Positions 25,852 to 32,716 of a stretch of 64,000 nucleotides of DNA are shown piece by piece. The notes below the pieces were generated by a model that saw nothing but the letters and a program-made list of their open reading frames with translations, was not told where the DNA came from and did no database searches. How positions within the stretch are numbered: the first letter of the stretch is position 1; each line of letters begins with the position of its first letter. The DNA is from Marinobacterium iners (lineage in GTDB: Bacteria; Pseudomonadota; Gammaproteobacteria; Pseudomonadales; Balneatricaceae): contig NZ_CP022297.1 of assembly GCF_017310015.1 (NCBI RefSeq), forward strand, positions 3,596,001 to 3,660,000, in the 5' to 3' direction. The position numbers and the translations under genes were made by a program.

Positions 25852-26346
25852 ATGCAGACCAACCGGATAAGGTCCAGGCTGGAGCCCATGAGCAGCACCG
25901 AAGATAAACGCCCACTGGACGCGGAGGGCGTGCCCCAGTGGCAGGCCCCGATACCGAATGGATTACCCGAACACAGTCAGCCGCTGTCACACCCGACTGC
26001 CGTGACTGCAGAACCGACACACCCGACAGAACCCGCCCACCCCGATCATGACGATGCGGTGCCGTACAGGACAGCCGATCAATCTGATCCTCCTCAGCCA
26101 CCGAATCGAGCCAAGCGTCCTCAGAGTGATCCGCCGAAAGGACTCCACCCGAGCGTTGAGGCAATCCTTCGACTGCGCCACGAACGGGAGATGACCCAGG
26201 TGGAAATGGCCAGTGCATTGGGCATCAGTCAGCGCACGTTACAGGACTGGGAACGGGGACGGAGACAACCGCAAGGGCCGGGGAAAGCGTTGCTGGAACG
26301 GGTCAGGGAAGTGCTGGAAATAAACGGCCCTGCAGCACGACATTAG
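25852..26346 (+). CDS. HTH (Xre-type) DNA-binding protein with disordered N-terminus
   Basis: 164 residues from ATG 25852 behind CAGAGGAGA. The first ~100 residues are low-complexity and rich in P, H, T and D. The C-terminus carries a compact HTH_3: MTQVEMASALGISQRTLQDW, then ERGRRQPQGPGKALLERVREVL, typical of small regulators such as those of toxin-antitoxin or element control systems. It follows the Gp2-like gene by 124 bp on the same strand. A role as copy-number or element regulator is likely but unproven. Confidence 0.7.
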   Translation: MQTNRIRSRLEPMSSTEDKRPLDAEGVPQWQAPIPNGLPEHSQPLSHPTAVTAEPTHPTEPAHPDHDDAVPYRTADQSDPPQPPNRAKRPQSDPPKGLHPSVEAILRLRHEREMTQVEMASALGISQRTLQDWERGRRQPQGPGKALLERVREVLEINGPAARH

Positions 26347-26601
26347 ACATTATTAAAATAAAATTTAAAATAATCGGCTCAAAATCGCCCTTTAGAAGCA
26401 GGTTTTTGTGGTTTAAAAAAATAAAACGTCTTCAATGTCGTGCTGGCCGGTGAATCAAAGCAGCCGCATTGAGGCGTTCGAGAGGCCTTTGTGGTACCGG
26501 TTGAAGCAGGGATGAAAGCGTGTGCGAGGGTGCAGGTTCATCAGGGCATCGAGCGGAGAAGGGGCTTAAAACGCGCCCCTTTGAATACGATCAAAAAACA
26601 C

Positions 26602-28449
26602 TCAAGCGTCCAGGCTAGGTGCTTGAGATTGATCCGTGGTAGAAGGTTCCAGCGGGGTGTTTCGACGGATGGTCCAGACCCGATACGAGCCCCGCTTCTC
26701 ACCGAGGCACTCGATATCGGATGCAGCCAGAACCGGTTTGGCCTGCTTCAATGCTGCACCCAACGCCCTGGGTGTAACTGGCCAGTCGGTTGAACGAGCG
26801 CGCTTGGGCCGGAAGGACTCCAACGCATCAAGCCAATCACTTGCAGACTTTGACTGCTCGTTGAGCCTGTTCTGATTCAAGTAAGCGATCAGTGCCTGGG
26901 CAACGGCATTCTCCGAGAGCGACAGTCCCTGTCTGATGCTCGCCTGATGGTCCATTTCCTGAATAAACAGTTTCTCATCCTTGACTAATGCCCGGCACAC
27001 CAAAATGCCGATCTGGCGGAAGACATCTGCAGGTGTGTGATTGCTTGCCGCTCCATGCTGCAGCAAGATTGGTTGGAGATGATAGTTGACGAAGGCTACC
27101 AAGTTGATCCATGCGCTGAAATAGGCGTCAAACTCAATGCTCATATCCACGTTTGCTGTGATATCTTCTCTGGACAGATGCAGTGTGATGGCGCGGTTCA
27201 GTAGCGGCTCATGGGTTATCACGCTTTCATCTGCCGACAGTAGGACGGGGCGTTGAACGAATACCGAGTAACTGTGGCGTTTGGGTTTCAGGCTCATATC
27301 AACGGCATAACCGTTGAGCAGGTCCAGCAGGTTCTTCTGTGCAGGTACAGTGAGTTCATCCACCGGACTGAAGTTCAGCAGGAAGTGGTCCAATGCCAGC
27401 GAGTCAAACTGTTTCCGTTGGGCTGGCACCTCAGGAATGAAGTCCTGAGTACAGGGGTCGATCAGCCGTTTCAGATCCCGCTGGAGCTTTTGCACACGCT
27501 CATCATCGTTATCGATCAACTCCAACATATATCCGCCGCTGGAAGCAATCAGCGTGCTGACCATCCAAGTGATCAGGACCAGGTACTCACCCTCGGGTAC
27601 GGAATAGCCACGGAACAGGTTTTCCAGTGTGGAAGGATGTATGTTGCCAATATAGTGCGGGCTTGGTTGTGCAGATCGATTGAGTACTAACCCTATTGGC
27701 TGCATATCGCGACTGAATGCCCCCGCTTCTGGGGTATACGACGGAGCAATATGTAAACCGCTTCGCTGGTAGTAATACAGGGCGTTACCTGTAAATGTCA
27801 GCGAGCGGCCACAATGAACATTGTGAATTCGAAAGGATGTTTGAGTTTGGTTGCCACAAAAAAGATCCAGTGCACTTTTGATCATGCCGTCCGTCAGTTC
27901 CCTCCCATGTGTGTTCATTGCATAGGCTTTCAATGGCGCATAGAACGCATCAGAGCTTATGGGGTGCAGCGTGTAGTCGTATCGGCCTTGTAAGAAACAT
28001 GCGTCACTGTTGTCTCGAATCAAAAAGTAATATTGCGATAGGTAGTTCACCATGTCCTGAATTAGCTGAGTCCGTGTCAGACCTCTTGTAGCCCGTACCT
28101 GCTGGGGTTGAGACTGTGCAGGATAGCCTCCCCTTTGCATGTATTCTCCTGTGATTGCTGGTTGTGCTAATGGGGCATTGGGTACGGAGTGTTGACTGGG
28201 CGGCCTGTAGATCGGGATTTCAGACTCTTCAGTACTCGATGGTGTTTCTGATACGGGATCAGCAGCAGATTGGGGTTGGGGTTGGGGTTGGGGTTGGGGT
28301 TGGGGTTGGGGTTGGGGTTGGGGTTGGGGTTGGGGTTGGGGTTGGGGTTGGGGTTGGGGTTGGGGTTGGGGTTGGAGTTTATGAATACAAGTGAAGGAAC
28401 CCCCCGAGCCAACAATCCGACCCCGATATATATTGGTTTTTTCTGACAT
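26602..28449 (-). CDS. Primase-helicase-like protein lacking the P-loop, copy B (complete)
   Basis: 615 residues from ATG 28449 with AGGAG upstream (GTG at 28452 is possible). After an N-terminal (PQ)17 tract, the order matches phage and ICE helicase-like ATPases: YFLIRDNSDACF (~150) and LKAYAMNTHGRELTDGMIKS, like the primase-linked N-domain; YLVLITWMVSTL, then GGYMLELIDNDDERVQ where the Walker A GEQGSGKS should be, then LQRDLKRLIDP; SLALDHFLLNFS (Walker B place); VQRPVLLSADESVI and LLNRAITLHL (sensor part, family RPVILNG.E....R.DL.DRA..L.L); WPVTPRALGAALKQAKPVL, the winged C-domain. With no P-loop, ATP hydrolysis is unlikely, so a structural or regulatory job is inferred. Divergent from the SapC-like gene at 28886. 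Confidence 0.75.
   Translation of the reverse strand: MSEKTNIYRGRIVGSGGSFTCIHKLQPQPQPQPQPQPQPQPQPQPQPQPQPQPQPQPQPQSAADPVSETPSSTEESEIPIYRPPSQHSVPNAPLAQPAITGEYMQRGGYPAQSQPQQVRATRGLTRTQLIQDMVNYLSQYYFLIRDNSDACFLQGRYDYTLHPISSDAFYAPLKAYAMNTHGRELTDGMIKSALDLFCGNQTQTSFRIHNVHCGRSLTFTGNALYYYQRSGLHIAPSYTPEAGAFSRDMQPIGLVLNRSAQPSPHYIGNIHPSTLENLFRGYSVPEGEYLVLITWMVSTLIASSGGYMLELIDNDDERVQKLQRDLKRLIDPCTQDFIPEVPAQRKQFDSLALDHFLLNFSPVDELTVPAQKNLLDLLNGYAVDMSLKPKRHSYSVFVQRPVLLSADESVITHEPLLNRAITLHLSREDITANVDMSIEFDAYFSAWINLVAFVNYHLQPILLQHGAASNHTPADVFRQIGILVCRALVKDEKLFIQEMDHQASIRQGLSLSENAVAQALIAYLNQNRLNEQSKSASDWLDALESFRPKRARSTDWPVTPRALGAALKQAKPVLAASDIECLGEKRGSYRVWTIRRNTPLEPSTTDQSQAPSLDA
28270..28377 (+). repeat. (TTGGGG)17 hexamer microsatellite inside the helicase-like gene
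   Basis: Seventeen perfect TTGGGG units (28270-28371) plus one imperfect unit; the minus strand encodes (PQ)17 in the N-terminus. Units of six keep the frame, so slippage would change only the linker length. Seventeen runs of four G on one strand give very strong G-quadruplex potential on the non-template strand of the gene. The paralog at 1-937 has a different proline-rich stretch here and lacks the repeat. Confidence 0.95.
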
Positions 28450-28728
28450 CACAAACGCTCCTATTAGTTCTATAAATGAATCTATGGAACAAATAAAGCG
28501 TATTTTGAACGTTTGTCAAGTCTGAGATCACACATCACTCGGCTTCATGCTGATACATTGCAATTGAAAAACGAAGCGTAAATACCACGAGGCTTGACAA
28601 CTCGGAGGGGCATTGTCTACGTTGAAGTCTAGAAGTTTATATGTGTTAATAAATGGTCGTTACGGCTGCTATCTCAATCAACCTTCAACCAACGCGCAGC
28701 ATCAATTTCGTCCGTAACTAGAACCAAA

Positions 28729-28879
28729 TCCCCGGGGCTGAAGGAAGCCCACTCAAATCCAGCTGTTCACTCTAGAGAGTGGCAGCTAACGAATCTGAGC
28801 TGATGCGATAAACGTTTGCATCACGCGTTGATGTGCGCATCAGTTCTCTGAGTGGCGCCGGTCTGACCGGCCCTGGAGA
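28729..28879 (+). promoter_or_regulatory. Structured 5' leader of SapC-like gene, copy B
   Basis: It shares CCGGGGCTGAAGGAAGCCCA and the following CTCAA, and at the 3' end GGCCCTGGAGA, with the leader at 1212-1350. TCCCCGGGGC (28729-28738) can pair with GCCCTGGAGA (28870-28879) with one mismatch, covering the ribosome binding site of the ATG at 28886. The competing GGGCT/AGCCC hairpin is kept (28735-28739 with 28746-28750). The middle is different from copy A: AGCTG..CACTCT/AGAGTG.CAGCT (28761-28787), two TGATG/CATCA stems (28801-28842) and CCGGT/ACCGG (28858-28870). Conserved ends with changed interior stems argue for a kept architecture. Confidence 0.5.
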
Positions 28880-28885
28880 AATAGT

Positions 28886-29506
28886 ATGTTTTTGAACTCA
28901 AAGCACATCGGTTATCTGTCGCCTCCTATTGAAACGGACAGAAGAGTATTGGCACGATTTGGTCAAGCGTTTGTCGCCTTGACGCTGGCCGATATAACTC
29001 ACCTTAGCAAGAGCACTCCTGTGCTGCTTCAGCCTTCACCACAGGCTCTGCCTGTCGCACCACTGGCAAACATCGTAATACCTCAATTACCACAATGCTG
29101 GAGATATTTCCCCTTAAAACTGAACGATCCCGTCCCAAAACCGCCATGGTACGGTACAGATGCTTTGTGCTGGATGAATGGCCGACCGCCTCCAACTATC
29201 ACGCAATCTCAGAGTGCTCAGCTACAGATTAAACGCACACAGGCTTTGGTCGCCCTACTGCATGAAGCTGAGGTGCTAAAACCCATCCAGTTGCACTATA
29301 GAGGGACGCTGCATGCGTTGTGCGTAGTTGATGCGCACGCCTTACGCAGAAGCATGGACTGGTTCGATCAACAGCCAAGAGGACGATCAGCCGCTCTATT
29401 GGCCGATCTCCTGTTGGAATCTCAGGCGAGCCTAATCGTACAGGATGGAATCTGGATGATACCTGGCACGTATCAACAAAAGACGAGGCCCAGCGACAAC
29501 ATTTAA
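28886..29506 (+). CDS. SapC-family protein, short form, copy B
   Basis: 206 residues from ATG 28886 behind CTGGAGA. It is a diverged paralog of the protein at 1357-2049: FVALTLADITHL/TPVLLQP in the N-terminal SapC part, CWRYFPLKL (family RRYPF position), then QLQIKRTQALVALLHEAEVL and a LADLLLESQASLIVQDGIWM ending that almost matches copy A. The G..LF...G.PT motif of SapC has decayed here. It is preceded by the conserved leader and divergent from helicase-like copy B. A role with the giant surface protein is suggested only by recurring context. Confidence 0.65.
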   Translation: MFLNSKHIGYLSPPIETDRRVLARFGQAFVALTLADITHLSKSTPVLLQPSPQALPVAPLANIVIPQLPQCWRYFPLKLNDPVPKPPWYGTDALCWMNGRPPPTITQSQSAQLQIKRTQALVALLHEAEVLKPIQLHYRGTLHALCVVDAHALRRSMDWFDQQPRGRSAALLADLLLESQASLIVQDGIWMIPGTYQQKTRPSDNI

Positions 29507-29596
29507 CCCAACCCGGCCATCTTTATACCGGCACTGTACCACGCAGTGCCGGTGTCACTTTGTGGTCAGGGTGTCCGGTTCATTTGCTGCCATGGC

Positions 29597-30595
29597 TCAG
29601 TGATTGCCCAGCAGGGCTTCCAGGCTCTCAGCCGTCAGAACACCCCTCGTCCAGGCATCGAGCTTGGTCGTATCGGCTTGGCTGATCATCTCGGTTGCCC
29701 AATCCGGCAGTTCACCAAATTTCAACTCCAGCAAGCCCAGGGCCGTTTCACGCATTGTTTCTAACCGGCCCTCCATGCGACCTTCCATGCGGCCCTCCAC
29801 CCGGCCTTTCTGGATACCGATCAGCTCACCCTTCTCCAACCCCACCCGTTCAGCGGTATTGATATACGGCATGTTCTTGTCCTCCTCGATCGCATAGATC
29901 GTGTTCAAAAATGCTTCATTCAGACTGCTGGGGAGCTGGATCATCCAATCAATCACGTTGAACAGCTCCAGGATCTGCTGCTTGCTGTAGCCGCGTTCGT
30001 ACATCAGGCGGATAATGGCGACTTTGGCATCTTTACGCGCCACGCCGTCTTTCACTCGCTTGGCCTTCAGCTGTGCCATCACCACCAGGGCGAACACATT
30101 GGCGCTCTGTTCCAGCGCTTCCCAGTTAGACTCAAAATCGATCAATTTACTCATGGGAAAACGGTACTGCAGTGCACATCCCCAGCGATCATAATTGAAT
30201 GCCGCTGGCCTGAAGCCGGGGCTGGTATCGGCCAGCACCGCAAGACTCACCACATCCACCCCGTAGCGGTCACGCAGGCGATACTGGTAAGTATACATCC
30301 GTTGTGCAAAAGCGTCCTCTGGCTCGCCCTGCACCTCAACATGAATCAGCACCCAGGTTTCATGGCCTTCCAGCGTGTGTACCTTGACCAGTTTATCGGC
30401 GTAACGCCTGCCAGAGTTGGCGTCAGGCGTCACCTGCTGCAGCTCTTTGTCGAGCGAGGTATAACCCTGGCGCCAGTCGATCTCTGCCGGGATATGCGGG
30501 AACAGCAGTTCCAGAAACTCCTTGAAATAGCCATCCAGGGCGATTTTTCAAGGGCTGTCGTGATCGGTGGTGCGATCCGTATCGGTGTCGGTCAT
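29597..30595 (-). pseudogene. Rpn/DUF4351 nuclease-like gene, copy B, with nonsense codon
   Basis: It aligns with the intact gene at 2540-3574 from ATG 30595 on, with few differences, but codon 16 (TGG in SPWKI) is TGA here (plus-strand TCA at 30548-30550). Translation could restart only at a GTG (30433), which would lose the first ~54 residues of the nuclease fold. The catalytic stretch DKLVKVHTLEG/WVLIHVEVQGEP and the rest are intact, so the mutation looks recent. The hinge is of GRVEGRMEGR type instead of the KGEQIGIQ repeat of copy A. Gene decay or stop read-through are both possible. Confidence 0.8.
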
Positions 30596-30684
30596 GGGGC
30601 CTCCTGTTTGCTGAGCACAGGATAGCAGCTTGGCCTTCGCAACGGGAAGTTGACGCTCAGGCCCTTTGAGGTGGATGGCCTGCC

Positions 30685-32445
30685 TTAAGCCGTAGGGGTG
30701 GCCGCCGACAGCACCTGCATCCATTCGGGCGTCAGTGTGACTCCCAGGTATTCAACCCTGTCCACTTTATCCACAGGCAGACCCTGCTGCATAATCTCTC
30801 TTGCTGTACACATCACCACAAGCGACGTAACGCTTTTGTTGCGCAGCGCCGCCCTGACGGCCGGCCAGGGCTCTGCAGGTTCACACGCGAACAGCGCTTC
30901 ACCGACACGCAGCAGGTCGCCACAGGCCAGGGCCTCACCGGCAGGAAGCGGCGTATGTTTCAGCTGTTCCCGTTCAGCTCCCAGACGGTCTTCCGTCACG
31001 ACGTGAAGCGTCAACGCTATACGCTGCGGTATATCGCCCAACACCATGTGACCGATACGGCTTTCACTCCAGCCCGCCGCGACACAAGCATCCAGTCCCG
31101 GCGTTGTGTTGATTTCGATAAAGGCACCGACACCCATGGCGGGTGGCGCACTGATATCCGTCGTGATGTAGTCCAGCCCGGCGGTTGCAATGCCGAATGT
31201 TTGGGCAACCTGTTCCGCCATCGCTTTGAGCTGGGGGTGGACCTGATCGGTATAGTCATCGCAACTGCCGCCAGTCGACAGGTTGGCATTGCTGCGCAGA
31301 GACAGCCGTTGGCCCGCTGGCAGGCACGTATCCAGTGTCATACCCTGCGCAGCCAGATGCGCCACCAAATAGTGATCCTTCATAATGGGACGCAGGTAAC
31401 GGCTTTTAACCAGGTTGGCGGATCGGGTCCGGTTCAGTTCATCCACCAACTCGGTTACCGTTGAGTGACCATCCCCTGTCACGCAGGCAGGACGGCGCCG
31501 GATCGCGGCAACCAGCTGGCCCGACACCAAAACCAAGCGGTAATCATCGCCGGGTTGATGCGACTCGATCATCAAAGGCCCGGTGGGGGCGAAGCGCCGG
31601 GCGTGGCTGTAAGCAGCCTCCAGACCCGCCTGATCGGTAATGGCAGCCGTAACCCCCTTGCCACCCCCACACGAAACCGGTTTAACCACACAGGGGTATC
31701 CGATCCGCTGCGCCGCTTCATGTAACTGGGCGGTGTCATTCACTCTTTCGAAACGTGGCGTGGGTAAGCCCAGTGACTGAAATATCTGTTTGGATAGTGG
31801 TTTATCGCTCTGCCAACGGCTACCCAGTGCCGCATCATCATTCGAGAAAGACTCGAAAAACACCCGGCTGTGTTTACCCCAGCCGAACTGCCAAAACCGG
31901 CTACCAGGCACAAAAGGCAACACGGGGATATTATGTGCCCGTGCCGCCACCCGGAGTATACGGGCCTGATAGTCGGGGTGATGCCGGCGACATGCCTGCT
32001 CCAGGTCGGCCAATCGAGCATTCAATGCCTGCATATCCAGAGAACCGTTCTGAACCGCAGTTAAGGTGCGAAGGCCCCGTTCAAACACCGCACGGGACAG
32101 CTGAGGCTCATGAAAGCCAAGCCAGCAGCACAGACGGCCCGACAGATCCCGCCGGACACCACCGGCCTGCAGGTCACCGCGCACATCGTTCAGTACACCA
32201 AGCGACCACTGAATCACCGCCTGCAATATCGCAACTGAATCACAGGCGTCAGCCTGACCGTTAGACTCAGATGTTGTTCCGTCAACCCATGCCGTAAACC
32301 GGCGGGTGAACTCGGCCGCCGCAGCCCATGTTAAAGGCGTGCGTGCGGACTCAAGATCCAGTACGGCCACAACGACCGGCTCCGTCGTGAACGGGTTGGG
32401 GCCATGAAACTCGTGTTGCCAGCTCAGCTGCATCTGGATTGACAT
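30685..32445 (-). CDS. Cyanophycin-synthetase-like ATP-grasp ligase without the Mur-ligase half
   Basis: About 586 residues from ATG 32445 (MSIQMQLSWQ); ATGs at 32460 and 32433 are alternatives. The N-terminus (EFHGPNPF, VVAVLDLES) resembles the opening of cyanophycin synthetase CphA. The ATP-grasp domain (about residues 215-465) shows SDKPLSKQIFQSLGLPTP, PCVVKPVSCGGGKGV (ATP-binding lysine and glycine loop), MIESHQPGDDYRLVLV, RRRPACVTGDGHSTVTEL, LSTGGSCDDYTDQVHP and FIEINTTPGL (metal-binding E and N). Instead of the Mur-ligase domain, about 115 unrelated residues follow. A peptide-bond-forming or amino-acid-ligating enzyme is likely; the substrate is unknown. It lies in a ~4.4 kb piece absent from the first locus. 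Confidence 0.7.
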   Translation of the reverse strand: MSIQMQLSWQHEFHGPNPFTTEPVVVAVLDLESARTPLTWAAAAEFTRRFTAWVDGTTSESNGQADACDSVAILQAVIQWSLGVLNDVRGDLQAGGVRRDLSGRLCCWLGFHEPQLSRAVFERGLRTLTAVQNGSLDMQALNARLADLEQACRRHHPDYQARILRVAARAHNIPVLPFVPGSRFWQFGWGKHSRVFFESFSNDDAALGSRWQSDKPLSKQIFQSLGLPTPRFERVNDTAQLHEAAQRIGYPCVVKPVSCGGGKGVTAAITDQAGLEAAYSHARRFAPTGPLMIESHQPGDDYRLVLVSGQLVAAIRRRPACVTGDGHSTVTELVDELNRTRSANLVKSRYLRPIMKDHYLVAHLAAQGMTLDTCLPAGQRLSLRSNANLSTGGSCDDYTDQVHPQLKAMAEQVAQTFGIATAGLDYITTDISAPPAMGVGAFIEINTTPGLDACVAAGWSESRIGHMVLGDIPQRIALTLHVVTEDRLGAEREQLKHTPLPAGEALACGDLLRVGEALFACEPAEPWPAVRAALRNKSVTSLVVMCTAREIMQQGLPVDKVDRVEYLGVTLTPEWMQVLSAATPTA

Positions 32446-32493
32446 CCTTTCGTTGTTCATCAGCAAAAGCGACCTGGGTGCCGCTTCTCGCAC

Positions 32494-32640
32494 GCCAGTT
32501 CACCGACCAGTCAGGCAGCACTTTTACCCCAGAGCGGTCGCGCAGGCGATACTGGTAAGAATACATCCCTCAGCGCAAAGCGGACGTTGGCTCTTACGGC
32601 ACCTCATCCTGTGACGATACCGGTTTTGTTTGAGGTCGAG
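32494..32640 (-). pseudogene. Remnant of an Rpn-type gene
   Basis: On the minus strand MYSYQYRLRDRSGVKVLPDW lines up with MYTYQYRLRDRYGVDVVSLA of the intact Rpn gene. Stop codons interrupt the preceding stretch that corresponds to HVEVQGEPEDAFAQ. Only ~45 codons are recognisable, directly upstream of the ATP-grasp gene. The remnant marks an old insertion or rearrangement point. Confidence 0.6.
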
Positions 32641-32670
32641 CACTTATAAACAAAAATAGCTGAAAGACAA

Positions 32671-32697
32671 CAAAAGGGCGCAACTGCGCCCTTTTGT
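32671..32697. terminator. Intrinsic terminator after the RTX gene
   Basis: AAAAGGGCGC-AACT-GCGCCCTTTT is a perfect 10-bp inverted repeat with A and T tails on both sides. It lies 20 bp past the stop of the RTX gene at 32717, so it ends that transcript and could work in both directions. Confidence 0.85.
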
Positions 32698-32716
32698 CAT
32701 TAGCAGATCACCTGCA

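Larger units (their letters stand above)
16660..26346. mobile_element. Probable integrated element or its remnant between the duplicated loci
   Basis: The interval groups genes typical of integrative elements and plasmids: tyrosine integrase with an adjacent Xre regulator, Rpn nuclease genes, RadC-like JAB protein, DUF932, a recombination-directionality-factor-like protein, YqaJ exonuclease, an inovirus Gp2-like replication protein and an HTH protein. It separates the two copies of the surface-protein locus. I could not find flanking direct repeats or a tRNA attachment site, so the ends are the outermost genes only, and it may be a mixture of elements. Confidence 0.55.

Noticed and set aside
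19896..26346. Complete conjugative element or prophage
   Set aside because: No relaxase, type IV secretion, capsid or tail genes are visible, so only an integrated element or remnant can be supported.
28270..28377. TTGGGG repeat as a telomere (ciliate type)
   Set aside because: The tract is internal, in frame within a bacterial gene, and flanked by normal coding sequence; the likeness is coincidental.
28155..28415. Frames coding (GV)n on the plus strand and (NP)n on the minus strand
   Set aside because: They are out-of-frame readings of the (TTGGGG)17 repeat; the PQ frame belongs to the conserved 615-residue protein.
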